Source: Chloroflexota bacterium (GTDB taxonomy: Bacteria; Chloroflexota; Ktedonobacteria; Ktedonobacterales; Ktedonobacteraceae). Taken from it: DNA of 5,839 nt. Where the stretch lies: the NCBI GenBank assembly GCA_005881295.1, contig VBHS01000335.1, positions 1 through 5,839 on the forward strand, in the 5' to 3' direction. Positions 1 to 5,524 of the stretch are shown piece after piece (the first letter of the stretch is position 1; each line of letters opens with the position of its first letter). Under the pieces are notes generated by a model. The model was not told the DNA's origin and did no database searches. It was given only the letters and a program-made list of their open reading frames with translations. The translations under genes were made by a program, and so were the position numbers.

Positions 1-177
1 AAGGTTGCTGGAGACTGCTGCTATCTCGTCAACGGCAGCAAGGAATGCAGCTTCGTTGGCTTTCGATGGCTTGTTGAAGCCGCTAACCTTTCGCACGAAT
101 TGCAATGAGGCCTCACGAATCTCTTCCTCGGTCACAGGCGGTTCGAAGTTGAAGAGCGTCTTGATGTTTCTACACAT
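1..177 (-). CDS. DUF2277 family small protein (3' end beyond window)
   Basis: Reading leftward from ATG at 177, 59 codons are open to the window edge. The peptide starts MCRNIKTLFNFEPP and continues with TEEEI, LQFVRK, SGFNKPSKANEAAF and AVDEIA. This is the hallmark of the DUF2277 family, short (about 70-90 aa) bacterial proteins of unknown function, so only the C-terminal tail is missing. A GAGG Shine-Dalgarno site lies 8 nt before the ATG and supports this start. The gene sits 77 bp downstream of a broken reductase gene on the same strand. No signal peptide or membrane segment is visible. Family assignment comes from recall of the conserved N-terminus; the biochemical role is unknown. Confidence 0.88.
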   Translation of the reverse strand, partial: MCRNIKTLFNFEPPVTEEEIREASLQFVRKVSGFNKPSKANEAAFLAAVDEIAAVSSNL

Positions 178-254
178 AAGCGTTACCTCGATTGTCGGAG
201 CCACCTAACATTTGAATTTAGCGACGTAGCGAATGAATGAACTGACGATTTACA

Positions 255-332
255 GTTCTTTTCTATTTCTCCGTTTGGCCCTGCAAAGAAGCCATCCAAT
301 GTTGTCATCATGAAGACAATTACTTTTCTCAT
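255..332 (-). pseudogene. RibD C-terminal/dihydrofolate-reductase-like protein, 5' fragment
   Basis: Starting at ATG 332, 26 codons read MRKVIVFMMTTLDGFFAGP then NGEIEKN. This is the usual N-terminus of the dihydrofolate-reductase-like RibD_C family of NADPH-dependent reductases (normally about 180-200 aa). A well-placed GGAGG lies 4 nt upstream of the ATG, so the translation start is original. After NGEIEKN the open frame continues to a stop at 183 with Ser/Asn/Arg-rich sequence that has no resemblance to the family; the expected segment around DEEF and the nucleotide-binding core are absent. The gene is therefore truncated to its first strand and loop. The break coincides with a 6-bp inverted repeat at 239-258. 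A tiny peptide could still be made but would not be an enzyme. Confidence 0.75.
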
Positions 333-486
333 ACAACCTCCATATCTCGTTCTGCGTCTCATTTCGGCAATTCTAGCAAATGAGATGGTCACCTTCTGCT
401 CACTTGACCATCATAGCATACGGAAAAGACAAAAACTTCTTCTATCTGCTCATATTGAACGGCTGTTCGCTTTTCCCTTCGCGGTG

Positions 487-1479
487 CTATCGCTCTAACA
501 TCATCTCAAGTTCGATCTCATCATGTAAGGGAATCTGGTCGTTGCCGATCAAGGGGATGCGCGGCTTCAGTTGGCGGGTGACATCGACCGCATTGCGATG
601 AATGGTGACGAGCGTGAAGCCGCGTTTTTGATAGAAGCGCAGCGCATGGAGATTATCATTCGTTGTGATCAGCCAGAGCCGCTTGCAGCCTGCTTCTCGT
701 GCCGCCTGCGTGACTGCCTCGATCAGCAGTGTGCCTATACCGATCCCCGGCTTTGTGCTATCGATCGTCACGATCTCGCAGTTCTCACCTTCAAGAGAGT
801 ATGTGAGCAGTCCCACCCGGTTCCCTTTCAGGATGGCGACGAAGCCGGGCAGCGTCTGTGGATGATAGACCTTGCCGTGAGCGACGACGAAAGTGTCGCC
901 CCAGTGTTCGATGATAAACTGCCGTACCCATTCGCTGTCTTCGGTGGTAAGCGGTCTCATCTGCAGAGGAAGGCTTTCGATGGGCCGGTGGGGATGCCTG
1001 TTGTAGGTGTAGATGGCCTCGGCCTGGATGTGAAGGTAGACGCCTTCGCCCCACTCGCCAGCCTTTGTATAGGTGTATGCGTACAAAAGGTTCTCCAGCG
1101 TCTCAAAATCCGCGTGGTCAGGTGAGATGATGGCCGCGTAGCCATGCACGATGATCGCCAGTTCGTTTTCACGAAATAGGGTCAGGCTGACGGCGGGCCG
1201 CTTCATGACATGACGCGTGCGCGCGGCGGTGGCGACGGTTGGGATGTAGATATCGCCTCGGTAGAGCAGTGAGCTGATAGGGGCAATGCGCGGCTCGCCT
1301 CTCGTCGTGATCGTTGCCAGCGCGACGGTTTGTACGTCCAGCCAGCAATCGATCAGCTGCTGAGGGGTGAGCGAGTGTTCCGGCATCTGAAACGAGCGGC
1401 GCAGGAAAGCTCCCGCCCGCTTGATGCTGTTGTCTAAAAGTGTTTGCAAGCGCTCGATGTCTTCCTGTGTTTCTCTCAT
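487..1479 (-). CDS. Fusion of PNPOx-like flavin-binding domain and GNAT N-acetyltransferase
   Basis: 330 aa. Residues about 35-160 look like a pyridoxamine 5'-phosphate oxidase-like split beta-barrel: VALATITTRGEPRIAPIS, then a strand with YRGDIYIPT, then RHVMKRPAVSLTLF, typical of FMN- or F420-dependent PNPOx relatives. Residues about 172-305 are a GNAT acyltransferase domain, with the acetyl-CoA pyrophosphate loop at PGIGIGTLLIEAV (244-256) and the late motif ALRFYQKRGF (279-288). The C-terminus (KPRIPLIG, DEIELE) matches a common stand-alone GNAT subfamily of about 155 aa, so this is a genuine two-domain fusion rather than a readthrough. Acceptor substrate and cofactor cannot be told from sequence. 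It starts 15 bp after the stop of the upstream amidinohydrolase gene, suggesting one transcript. AGAGGG abuts the ATG, and a TATACT hexamer lies 7 nt before it, so an additional leaderless start is possible. No clear terminator was seen after the stop. Confidence 0.9.
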   Translation of the reverse strand: MRETQEDIERLQTLLDNSIKRAGAFLRRSFQMPEHSLTPQQLIDCWLDVQTVALATITTRGEPRIAPISSLLYRGDIYIPTVATAARTRHVMKRPAVSLTLFRENELAIIVHGYAAIISPDHADFETLENLLYAYTYTKAGEWGEGVYLHIQAEAIYTYNRHPHRPIESLPLQMRPLTTEDSEWVRQFIIEHWGDTFVVAHGKVYHPQTLPGFVAILKGNRVGLLTYSLEGENCEIVTIDSTKPGIGIGTLLIEAVTQAAREAGCKRLWLITTNDNLHALRFYQKRGFTLVTIHRNAVDVTRQLKPRIPLIGNDQIPLHDEIELEMMLER

Positions 1480-1494
1480 ACCCTCTAGTATATG

Positions 1495-2448
1495 TCAGAG
1501 ATCAAGTTGTACATTTTCAGATTCGTGAAGCAGCTTCGGCTCACCCTCTTTATAGTTCATAGCAGGATTCGAAATAGTCATATCCAGTGGCAAAGTCAAA
1601 CAGCGCACTGCCCCTCCAGCCTTAAGAAACTCGCTCACTGGCGACACGCAAACATCATATCCCCAACGCTCGAGGATACGACCGACACGAGGAGGGCATG
1701 CCGGCATAACGATGACTTTGTCCACAACCACAGAGTTCGCACAGAAGGTAAGCGCTTCATCCAGCTCGAGCACGAGCGGCTCGGGCACGAGTTGTTCGAT
1801 GATTGCGTTACTCGCACGATCCCATGCGGCCGGGTTAATGATGGCATGTCGATTATCAAGCGGAGAGAAGCTGATGTCGAAATGGTAGAAACGCGGATCA
1901 ATGAGCTTGACCGAATGCACCGTGACACCAAGCAGCCGAGAAAGGACGGCATGAGAGGAAAGGTCCGAACGGAATCCATAACCAGCCAGCAAGCTGCCGC
2001 GAAATGGGAAGGCATCACCACAACCCTCAAAGGAGATATCGTCTTCGCCAACCAGTTCCGCTACTTCACGGCCACGAGCCTGGAACCACTGCGAGGTGTA
2101 GATTGATTCGGGCTGCCGCTCAGCATGGCGAAATCTGCTCAAGATCAGACGCTGACCATCAACAAGGCCCGCGTTGGCGACGTAGACCATATCAGGCAGC
2201 TCTTTCACCGGCTCGATCATTTCGACTTTTGCCCCGGCTCGCCGGAGGTTGGCCACAAGGTTGTGCCACTGTTCAATGGCAAGCTCGAAATCAGGACGAT
2301 TTTCTCGATGCATCCAGGGATTGATCTCGTAGAATACCCCGAAGTAATCGGGCGGACACATGAGATACGATTTGCCCCATGATAACGGGGTTGGTTCAAC
2401 TGAAGTGCTTGCTTGATTTGCTGTTTTAGATTGGTTTGAATTGTCCAT
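1495..2448 (-). CDS. Arginine deiminase / dimethylargininase (DDAH)-like amidinohydrolase
   Basis: From ATG 2448 the protein has 317 aa and belongs to the guanidine-modifying (amidinotransferase/DDAH/ADI) superfamily of pentein-fold hydrolases acting on arginine-like substrates in the cytoplasm. Visible motifs: CPPDYFGV near residue 31; PDMVYVANAG with Asp86; FEGCGDAF with Glu141 and Asp145; FYHFDISF with His189; and AGGAVRCLTLPL with the putative nucleophile Cys283. The Glu-His spacing (48) equals that of Pseudomonas DDAH (Glu114/His162), supporting an intact catalytic triad. The open frame extends to ATG 2616, with another ATG at 2538, but the family-like sequence begins after residue 20 of the 2448 start and the extra N-terminus resembles nothing. 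No start has a strong Shine-Dalgarno (only AGAAAG about 8 nt before 2448), so the start is uncertain. Product could be citrulline from arginine or methylarginine; substrate is not determined. Probably cotranscribed with the PNPOx-GNAT gene 15 bp downstream. Confidence 0.9.
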   Translation of the reverse strand: MDNSNQSKTANQASTSVEPTPLSWGKSYLMCPPDYFGVFYEINPWMHRENRPDFELAIEQWHNLVANLRRAGAKVEMIEPVKELPDMVYVANAGLVDGQRLILSRFRHAERQPESIYTSQWFQARGREVAELVGEDDISFEGCGDAFPFRGSLLAGYGFRSDLSSHAVLSRLLGVTVHSVKLIDPRFYHFDISFSPLDNRHAIINPAAWDRASNAIIEQLVPEPLVLELDEALTFCANSVVVDKVIVMPACPPRVGRILERWGYDVCVSPVSEFLKAGGAVRCLTLPLDMTISNPAMNYKEGEPKLLHESENVQLDL

Positions 2449-2811
2449 CTGCGATCTTTCTATGACGATGAGTGATTGCTCTTCCTTCAAATAGAACGGG
2501 AGTAAATGATCTACGTAACGGAATTTCTGAAGGGGCATATCGTCGTCGCTGTTGCCTTGCAGGGTGCAGGGGAGGCAACTCGCTCTCTCGAACTTGCCAC
2601 GGGCATCAGGGAACATTCTCCAGGCGGCAGGCAGTGTGGCAATTGATCAGTGCTGGTCTGATAAAAAAGCACGATGATGCTCAAGAGGCATGCTCATGTG
2701 AATAGTCCGCAATCCTGGTCGGGTCAGCCCTAAAGGAATATCAGGGAATCCAGGGAAGGAAATACAGGATTTTGCTGATGCCAGCCTGACTCTCAAGAGC
2801 TATATCTCTTA
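2449..2811. other. Non-coding stretch upstream of the amidinohydrolase gene
   Basis: About 360 bp between the amidinohydrolase start and the IS-end hairpin. The amidinohydrolase frame stays open to 2616 without resembling any family. Short ORFs on both strands lack ribosome-binding sites and recognisable motifs. I see no convincing -35/-10 pair for the leftward gene, though its promoter must lie here or further right. A/G-rich near-repeats (CAGGGAATCCAGGGAAGG) occur around 2742-2761. Nothing else can be supported. Confidence 0.5.
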
Positions 2812-2862
2812 GTCAATTACCCCACCCCATGCCTGAAGGCGGGGGACTCCTTGCCGCACTCT
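2812..2862 (-). mobile_element. IS200/IS605-type right-end remnant (TnpB omega-RNA-like hairpin)
   Basis: On the minus strand this stretch reads GCGGCAAGGAGTCCCCCGCC, then TTCAGGCATGGGGTGGGG, then TAATTGAC. The core folds as CCCC-GCC-UUCA-GGC-AU-GGGG. From memory, this GGCAAGGAGTCCCCCGCCTTCAGGC pattern is typical of the 3' end of TnpB (OrfB)-carrying IS200/IS605 or IS607 elements, where it forms the right end and the scaffold of the omega RNA. No tnpB, tnpA or left end is in the window, so it is a solo end or deletion scar. The in-frame tail STECGKESPAFRHGVG (stop at 2817-2819) attached to the P450 fragment is probably the last codons of tnpB. Assignment rests on motif recall, not on a search. 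Confidence 0.5.
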
Positions 2863-2865
2863 GTT

Positions 2866-3074
2866 GAAGGCCATGGCACCACAGGATGACCCGGCACCAG
2901 CTTCAGGTGAAACTTCTGCACCATTGTCGCCAGCAGCAGAACGGTCTCCATCATGGCAAAGGAGTTGCCTATACAGAGCCTTGGTCCGCCCCCAAAGGGG
3001 AAGTAGGCGTACTTAGGCCACTGCTTGATGGCTTCGCTCTTCCAGCGCTCTGCCAGGAATGCCTCCGGATTCCA
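2866..3074 (-). pseudogene. Cytochrome P450, 3' fragment with heme-binding motif
   Basis: Reading leftward from 3074 the frame gives WNPEAFLAERW, then YAYFPFGGGPRLCIGNSFA, then METVLLLATMVQKFHLKLVPG. This is the C-terminal part of a cytochrome P450: the meander PERW-like element, the heme-ligand loop FGGGPRxCIG with the thiolate Cys codon at 2973-2975, and the L helix. About 350-400 upstream residues (the I helix and the ExxR of the K helix) are missing, as is the very C-terminus, which stops at PVVPWPS where TLRPK-like sequence would be expected. At its 5' side the piece joins the EncFtn gene around 3071-3076, in a different frame; at its 3' side it joins IS-end sequence near 2862-2866. No start codon or ribosome-binding site serves this frame, so it is a dead remnant. 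Confidence 0.88.
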
Positions 3075-3358
3075 TGTTCGACAATGTCACCCTCTTTGAA
3101 GAGGATATCCTGTAGGGCGACGCGCCACTTTGGCTTCTGACGCAGTAAAAATTCGAGGTCCATGCCAAAATGCTTGAATTCCTCCCCCTGGGCATTGGCC
3201 ATGATGGCTCGAGCCTGCGGGTTTGGCTCCACGGCTAAACGTTGCTCGTACCACCCGATGGCTTCGGCTTCTTCGGTGAGAGAAGCAATCATACGTGCAA
3301 AGGTGCGGGTCTCTGGCGAGAGTTCGTTCGCCGGTTCGTGGTACTGGTCAAATCCCAT
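2969..3358 (-). CDS. Encapsulin-associated ferritin-like protein (EncFtn) core fused to out-of-frame P450 sequence
   Basis: 129 aa from ATG 3358, with AAAGGA 8 nt upstream. Residues 1-96 match the EncFtn family, encapsulated ferroxidases that load iron into encapsulin nanocompartments: YHEPANELSPETR at the N-terminus, then SLTEEAEAIGWYEQR and AQGEEFKHFGMDLEFLLR. Compared with Rhodospirillum rubrum EncFtn (Glu32, Trp38, Glu62, His65), the equivalents Glu30, Trp36, Glu60 and His63 are all present, so the di-iron site looks intact. The family region ends at KEGDIVEHG. Residues 97-129 come from reading the cytochrome P450 fragment in a wrong frame. The normal acidic linker and C-terminal encapsulin-targeting peptide (of the type GSLxIGSL) are therefore gone, and no encapsulin shell gene is visible. 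The protein might still be made as an unencapsulated ferroxidase or be a decaying gene; I cannot decide. Confidence 0.8.
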   Translation of the reverse strand: MGFDQYHEPANELSPETRTFARMIASLTEEAEAIGWYEQRLAVEPNPQARAIMANAQGEEFKHFGMDLEFLLRQKPKWRVALQDILFKEGDIVEHGIRRHSWQSAGRAKPSSSGLSTPTSPLGADQGSV

Positions 3359-3432
3359 GGTTTCGTTCCTTTCTTTTTCTCGCTTGTATCGCTGACACGC
3401 TCGTCAAAGACGATATGAACACTGATTCGTAG

Positions 3433-3438
3433 AGTATA
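3433..3438 (-). promoter_or_regulatory. Possible -10 hexamer for the EncFtn gene
   Basis: TATACT on the minus strand (5/6 match to TATAAT), about 75 nt upstream of the EncFtn start in an AT-richer stretch. At 17-nt spacing the -35 position reads ATGCAA, a poor match to TTGACA, so support is limited to the -10 element and its location. Confidence 0.3.
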
Positions 3439-3481
3439 CATGAAAATGCTCGGGTTTGCATGACCCAAAAGAGGTATAAAG

Positions 3482-3583
3482 TTACGCCTTCTGCTTGTTC
3501 TCGGGCCTCAGGACCTCACGGCCCAGGGTCACCACCAGCGTCGCCAGCACGCCAACGATCAGGATGATCCCCGCGAACTGCAT
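3482..3583 (-). CDS. Short single-membrane-segment ORF, probably a gene remnant
   Basis: 33 codons from ATG 3583 to TAA 3482-3484: MQFAGIILIVGVLATLVVTL, then GREVLRPENKQKA. It is one strongly hydrophobic segment (residues about 4-20) followed by a charged, presumably cytoplasmic tail. The frame is open further upstream to a TAG at 3629-3631, adding TCVRAYLESEQAHDV, and no Shine-Dalgarno precedes the ATG or the adjacent GTG. GC-rich codons and the amphipathic tail look like real protein, most likely the last membrane helix and C-terminus of a larger membrane protein whose 5' part was lost. I do not recognise the family. A genuine one-helix small protein is the alternative. Confidence 0.45.
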   Translation of the reverse strand: MQFAGIILIVGVLATLVVTLGREVLRPENKQKA

Positions 3584-3703
3584 CACATCGTGTGCCTGTT
3601 CACTTTCCAGGTAGGCTCTGACACAGGTCTATAACATATACTGATACCGCTTGATAAGGGTTTCAGCGGCAGCCATGTTTAGTGCATTTCCTTCCAATGA
3701 GGT

Positions 3704-3757
3704 TTGTTTCACTTGTTTCATTTGTTTCACTTGTTTCACTTGTTTCATTTGTATCGC
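3704..3757 (+). repeat. 9-bp tandem repeat (TTGTTTCAY), five copies plus one degenerate
   Basis: Units of TTGTTTCAC or TTGTTTCAT run at 3704, 3713, 3722, 3731 and 3740, differing only in the last base (C,T,C,C,T), followed by TTGTATCGC at 3749. On the minus strand it would encode alternating MKQ/VKQ within an open frame of 61 codons (3629-3814), but that frame has no well-spaced ribosome-binding site and no other protein-like character. It is a candidate variable-number locus. Confidence 0.9.
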
Positions 3758-3778
3758 TGTGTGAGCTCGCGCATCAAA

Positions 3779-3821
3779 TTGGGAGATGTTCCAGGGGTGC
3801 CACCTATTTATCATCTCCCAA
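3779..3821 (-). terminator. 10-bp inverted repeat downstream of xylB, possible terminator
   Basis: TTGGGAGATG at 3779-3788 is perfectly complementary to CATCTCCCAA at 3812-3821, with a 23-nt loop. On the minus strand the stem ends in ...CATCTCCCAA and is followed by only TTT before GATGC, so it is a weak intrinsic terminator at best. It lies about 80 nt after the xylB stop, the right place for one. It could equally be a protein-binding palindrome or the end of a small mobile element. Confidence 0.4.
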
Positions 3822-3903
3822 AATAAGATGCACTTGCCCTTTCCAAAGTTGAGAAGTGGTGAGCCATTCTGCTTTTGCCCAATTCGGCAAATCCTGCCTG
3901 CAT

Positions 3904-5355
3904 TTACACTGGGGCATCGATTGTTGCTGCCAGCCTCTGGTATCGTCCATACACCTCATGATAGACCGAGGCGTGTCCAGGATTGGGAGTTGCGACGACC
4001 TGCATACCAGGGGCGACTGAGGCGGTCGCCGCCGCATCGGCCCAGATGCCACCCGCGATGCCACCAAGTAAGGCAGCACCCCGAGCAGATGCGTCCAATA
4101 TGTCGACTGCCACCAATGCTCTCCCCAGGACATCGGCGAGCATCTGACGCAAGGCTGGATGCACACTCCCGCCTCCGGCCAGGCGCAAGTCAGCTCCCTC
4201 ACTTGCACCCGGAAGGGCCTCCAGGGCAGCACGGATGCCGAATGCCACCCCCTCGAGGGCGGCATGCAGCAGATGCTCCTGTTGATGATCGATCCGCATG
4301 CCCAGGAAGGCTGCCGTGCTGTGAGGGTTCTGGTGATGCGCGCGCTCGCGTGTCAGATAGGGGAGGAACATGACACCTCCGGCACCGGGTGCCACTGCAC
4401 CAGCACTCGCATAGAGTTCATCCCAGCTGGCACCCAGTATCCGGTGAACCCAGTCGAGGGCGAGGCCCGCGTTTTGCACTGCCGCCATGCGATACCAGTG
4501 GACTCCGTCAGCAGCACGGTAGAGGTGGGTGCGCCCGGTTGGGTCGGCGAGAGGGTCTGGGCAGAGCTGTACCAGTTGCGCTCCTGTCCCCAGCGTCAAC
4601 TGGATAGGTCCCGGGGCAAGCAAGCCAGTCCCCAGGCAGGCCGCGGCGGTATCGGCGGCACCGGTTGCCACGGGCAGCCCCGCCGAGAGGCCCAGTGCTC
4701 CCGCCGCTGGTGCCGAAAGCGTCCCAGCGAATGCCCCCGATGGGGAGAGTGCGGCAAACAGTTCCCTGCTCAAACCCAGGGCAGCGATCACGTCGTCGGC
4801 CCACTGGTCTGCTGGCAGATTGTAGAGCAGGGTGGCCGAGGCGTCGCTGGGGTCTGCGGTAACGGAATCGGTCAGGCAGAGCCGGAGCCAATCCTTCGGT
4901 TGCAGTGCCCAGCGCGTCGCCTGATATGCCTCCGGTTCGTGATCTGCCAACCAGCACAGAAGCGGACCGGCCATCCCAGGCACGAGTGGGTTTGCCAGCT
5001 GCCCAAGCAGAGCAGGAGGCAGCGCCTGATAGTGTTTGAGCTCCTCCTCCGCCCGGGTATCGGCCCACAAGAGCGCAGCGCGTGTCGGCCGTCCGCCCTT
5101 GTCCGTGGGAACCACGCCATGCATCTGTCCGGAGAGGCCAATCGTGGTGATCCTGGCATGGGGAGCCTGCGCCATCGCTGCTTGTACAGCAGATACCGTC
5201 GCACGCCACCACGCATTGGGGTCGCCCTCCGCCCACCCAGGATGTGGGGACATCACCTCGTAGCCCGCTTTGCTGACGCCCAGAGAACGCCCCTGTGTGT
5301 CCAGGACGAGGACCTTGACTGCACTCGTCCCCAGATCAATGCCCAGCAATGCCAT
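3904..5355 (-). CDS. xylB: Xylulokinase (FGGY carbohydrate kinase)
   Basis: 483 aa, the usual length for bacterial XylB. It phosphorylates D-xylulose with ATP to xylulose 5-phosphate, which enters the pentose phosphate pathway (family knowledge). Domain I starts with the phosphate motif LLGIDLGTSAVKVLVLD (residues 3-19). GQMHG (76-80) supplies the Met-His substrate contacts, equivalent to E. coli Met77/His78. LWADTRAEEE (96-105) is the conserved W-D-R loop. TGAADTAAACLG (231-242) carries the likely catalytic base Asp235 (E. coli Asp233). Domain II has LTLGTGAQ (253-260) and the adenosine motif LAGGGSVHPALRQMLADVLG (392-411), closing with ASARGAALLG. AGGAGG sits 7 nt upstream of the ATG, a strong ribosome-binding site. 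It is divergent from a zinc alcohol dehydrogenase. A neighbouring specificity within FGGY kinases is possible, but the MH pair and overall length favour xylulose. Confidence 0.93.
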   Translation of the reverse strand: MALLGIDLGTSAVKVLVLDTQGRSLGVSKAGYEVMSPHPGWAEGDPNAWWRATVSAVQAAMAQAPHARITTIGLSGQMHGVVPTDKGGRPTRAALLWADTRAEEELKHYQALPPALLGQLANPLVPGMAGPLLCWLADHEPEAYQATRWALQPKDWLRLCLTDSVTADPSDASATLLYNLPADQWADDVIAALGLSRELFAALSPSGAFAGTLSAPAAGALGLSAGLPVATGAADTAAACLGTGLLAPGPIQLTLGTGAQLVQLCPDPLADPTGRTHLYRAADGVHWYRMAAVQNAGLALDWVHRILGASWDELYASAGAVAPGAGGVMFLPYLTRERAHHQNPHSTAAFLGMRIDHQQEHLLHAALEGVAFGIRAALEALPGASEGADLRLAGGGSVHPALRQMLADVLGRALVAVDILDASARGAALLGGIAGGIWADAAATASVAPGMQVVATPNPGHASVYHEVYGRYQRLAATIDAPV

Positions 5356-5367
5356 CGCTCTCCCTCC

Positions 5368-5466
5368 TCAGACTCCCGTCGGTGCGACCTGCGTGGAGCG
5401 CAGGTCCACGCTTGCTGGGGGTCTGGGGCAACGGCGAGAGACTCCAGACTCTCCCTGCGACTTCAT
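5368..5466 (-). CDS. Possible 32-codon upstream ORF in the xylB leader
   Basis: ATG 5466 opens 32 codons (MKSQGESGVSRRCPRPPASV, then DLRSTQVAPTGV) ending at TGA 5368-5370. The TGA shares a base with the AGGAGG of xylB and lies 12 nt before the xylB ATG, a layout compatible with translational coupling or leader-peptide control. There is no Shine-Dalgarno, but the extended -10 at 5473-5481 would place transcription start on or next to the A of this ATG, i.e. leaderless translation. The peptide is Arg/Pro-rich with no run of one amino acid suggesting classical attenuation. It may simply be chance. Confidence 0.3.
   Translation of the reverse strand: MKSQGESGVSRRCPRPPASVDLRSTQVAPTGV
5369..5425 (-). 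promoter_or_regulatory. xylB leader with mutually exclusive hairpins
   Basis: Two perfect inverted repeats overlap. GACCTGCG (5386-5393) pairs with CGCAGGTC (5399-5406) around a 5-nt loop, and GCGTGGA (5391-5397) pairs with TCCACGC (5405-5411) around a 7-nt loop. They share bases and cannot form together. They are enclosed by a further possible pairing of 5369-5377 with 5417-5425 (five plus three pairs, one mismatch) that ends one base from the xylB AGGAGG (5363-5368). The arrangement resembles an RNA switch or attenuator, or the first repeat could be a DNA operator. It matches no riboswitch class I know. Confidence 0.4.
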
Positions 5467-5472
5467 AGCTCT

Positions 5473-5481
5473 ATCATAGCA
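5473..5481 (-). promoter_or_regulatory. Extended -10 promoter candidate for xylB
   Basis: Minus strand TGCTATGAT: a TG-n extended -10 with hexamer TATGAT (5/6). The 17-nt-spaced -35 position is poor, as is common for extended -10 promoters. Start of transcription would fall near 5466, giving a leader of about 110 nt before xylB. Confidence 0.45.
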
Positions 5482-5524
5482 GATTTTCTGACCGCCGACG
5501 AGGATCTTGCTCAGGATTGCTGTG

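Noticed and set aside
239..270. Plus-strand terminator (GAACTG hairpin followed by TTTTCTATTT)
   Set aside because: No plus-strand gene precedes it and the stem is only 6 bp with half A/T pairs.
571..1125. 184-codon plus-strand open frame
   Set aside because: Antisense shadow of the PNPOx-GNAT gene, whose two domains are plainly recognisable on the minus strand.
1492..2106. 204-codon plus-strand open frame
   Set aside because: Antisense shadow of the amidinohydrolase gene; no family resemblance and no Shine-Dalgarno site.
2449..2616. N-terminal extension of the amidinohydrolase to ATG 2616
   Set aside because: The extra 56 residues resemble no family, and the family-like region begins well after the 2448 start; ATG 2616 has no ribosome-binding site.
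3629..3814. 61-aa minus-strand ORF containing the MKQ/VKQ repeat as a real gene
   Set aside because: GGGAG directly abuts its ATG with no spacing, and outside the minisatellite the sequence has no protein-like features; kept only as a repeat.
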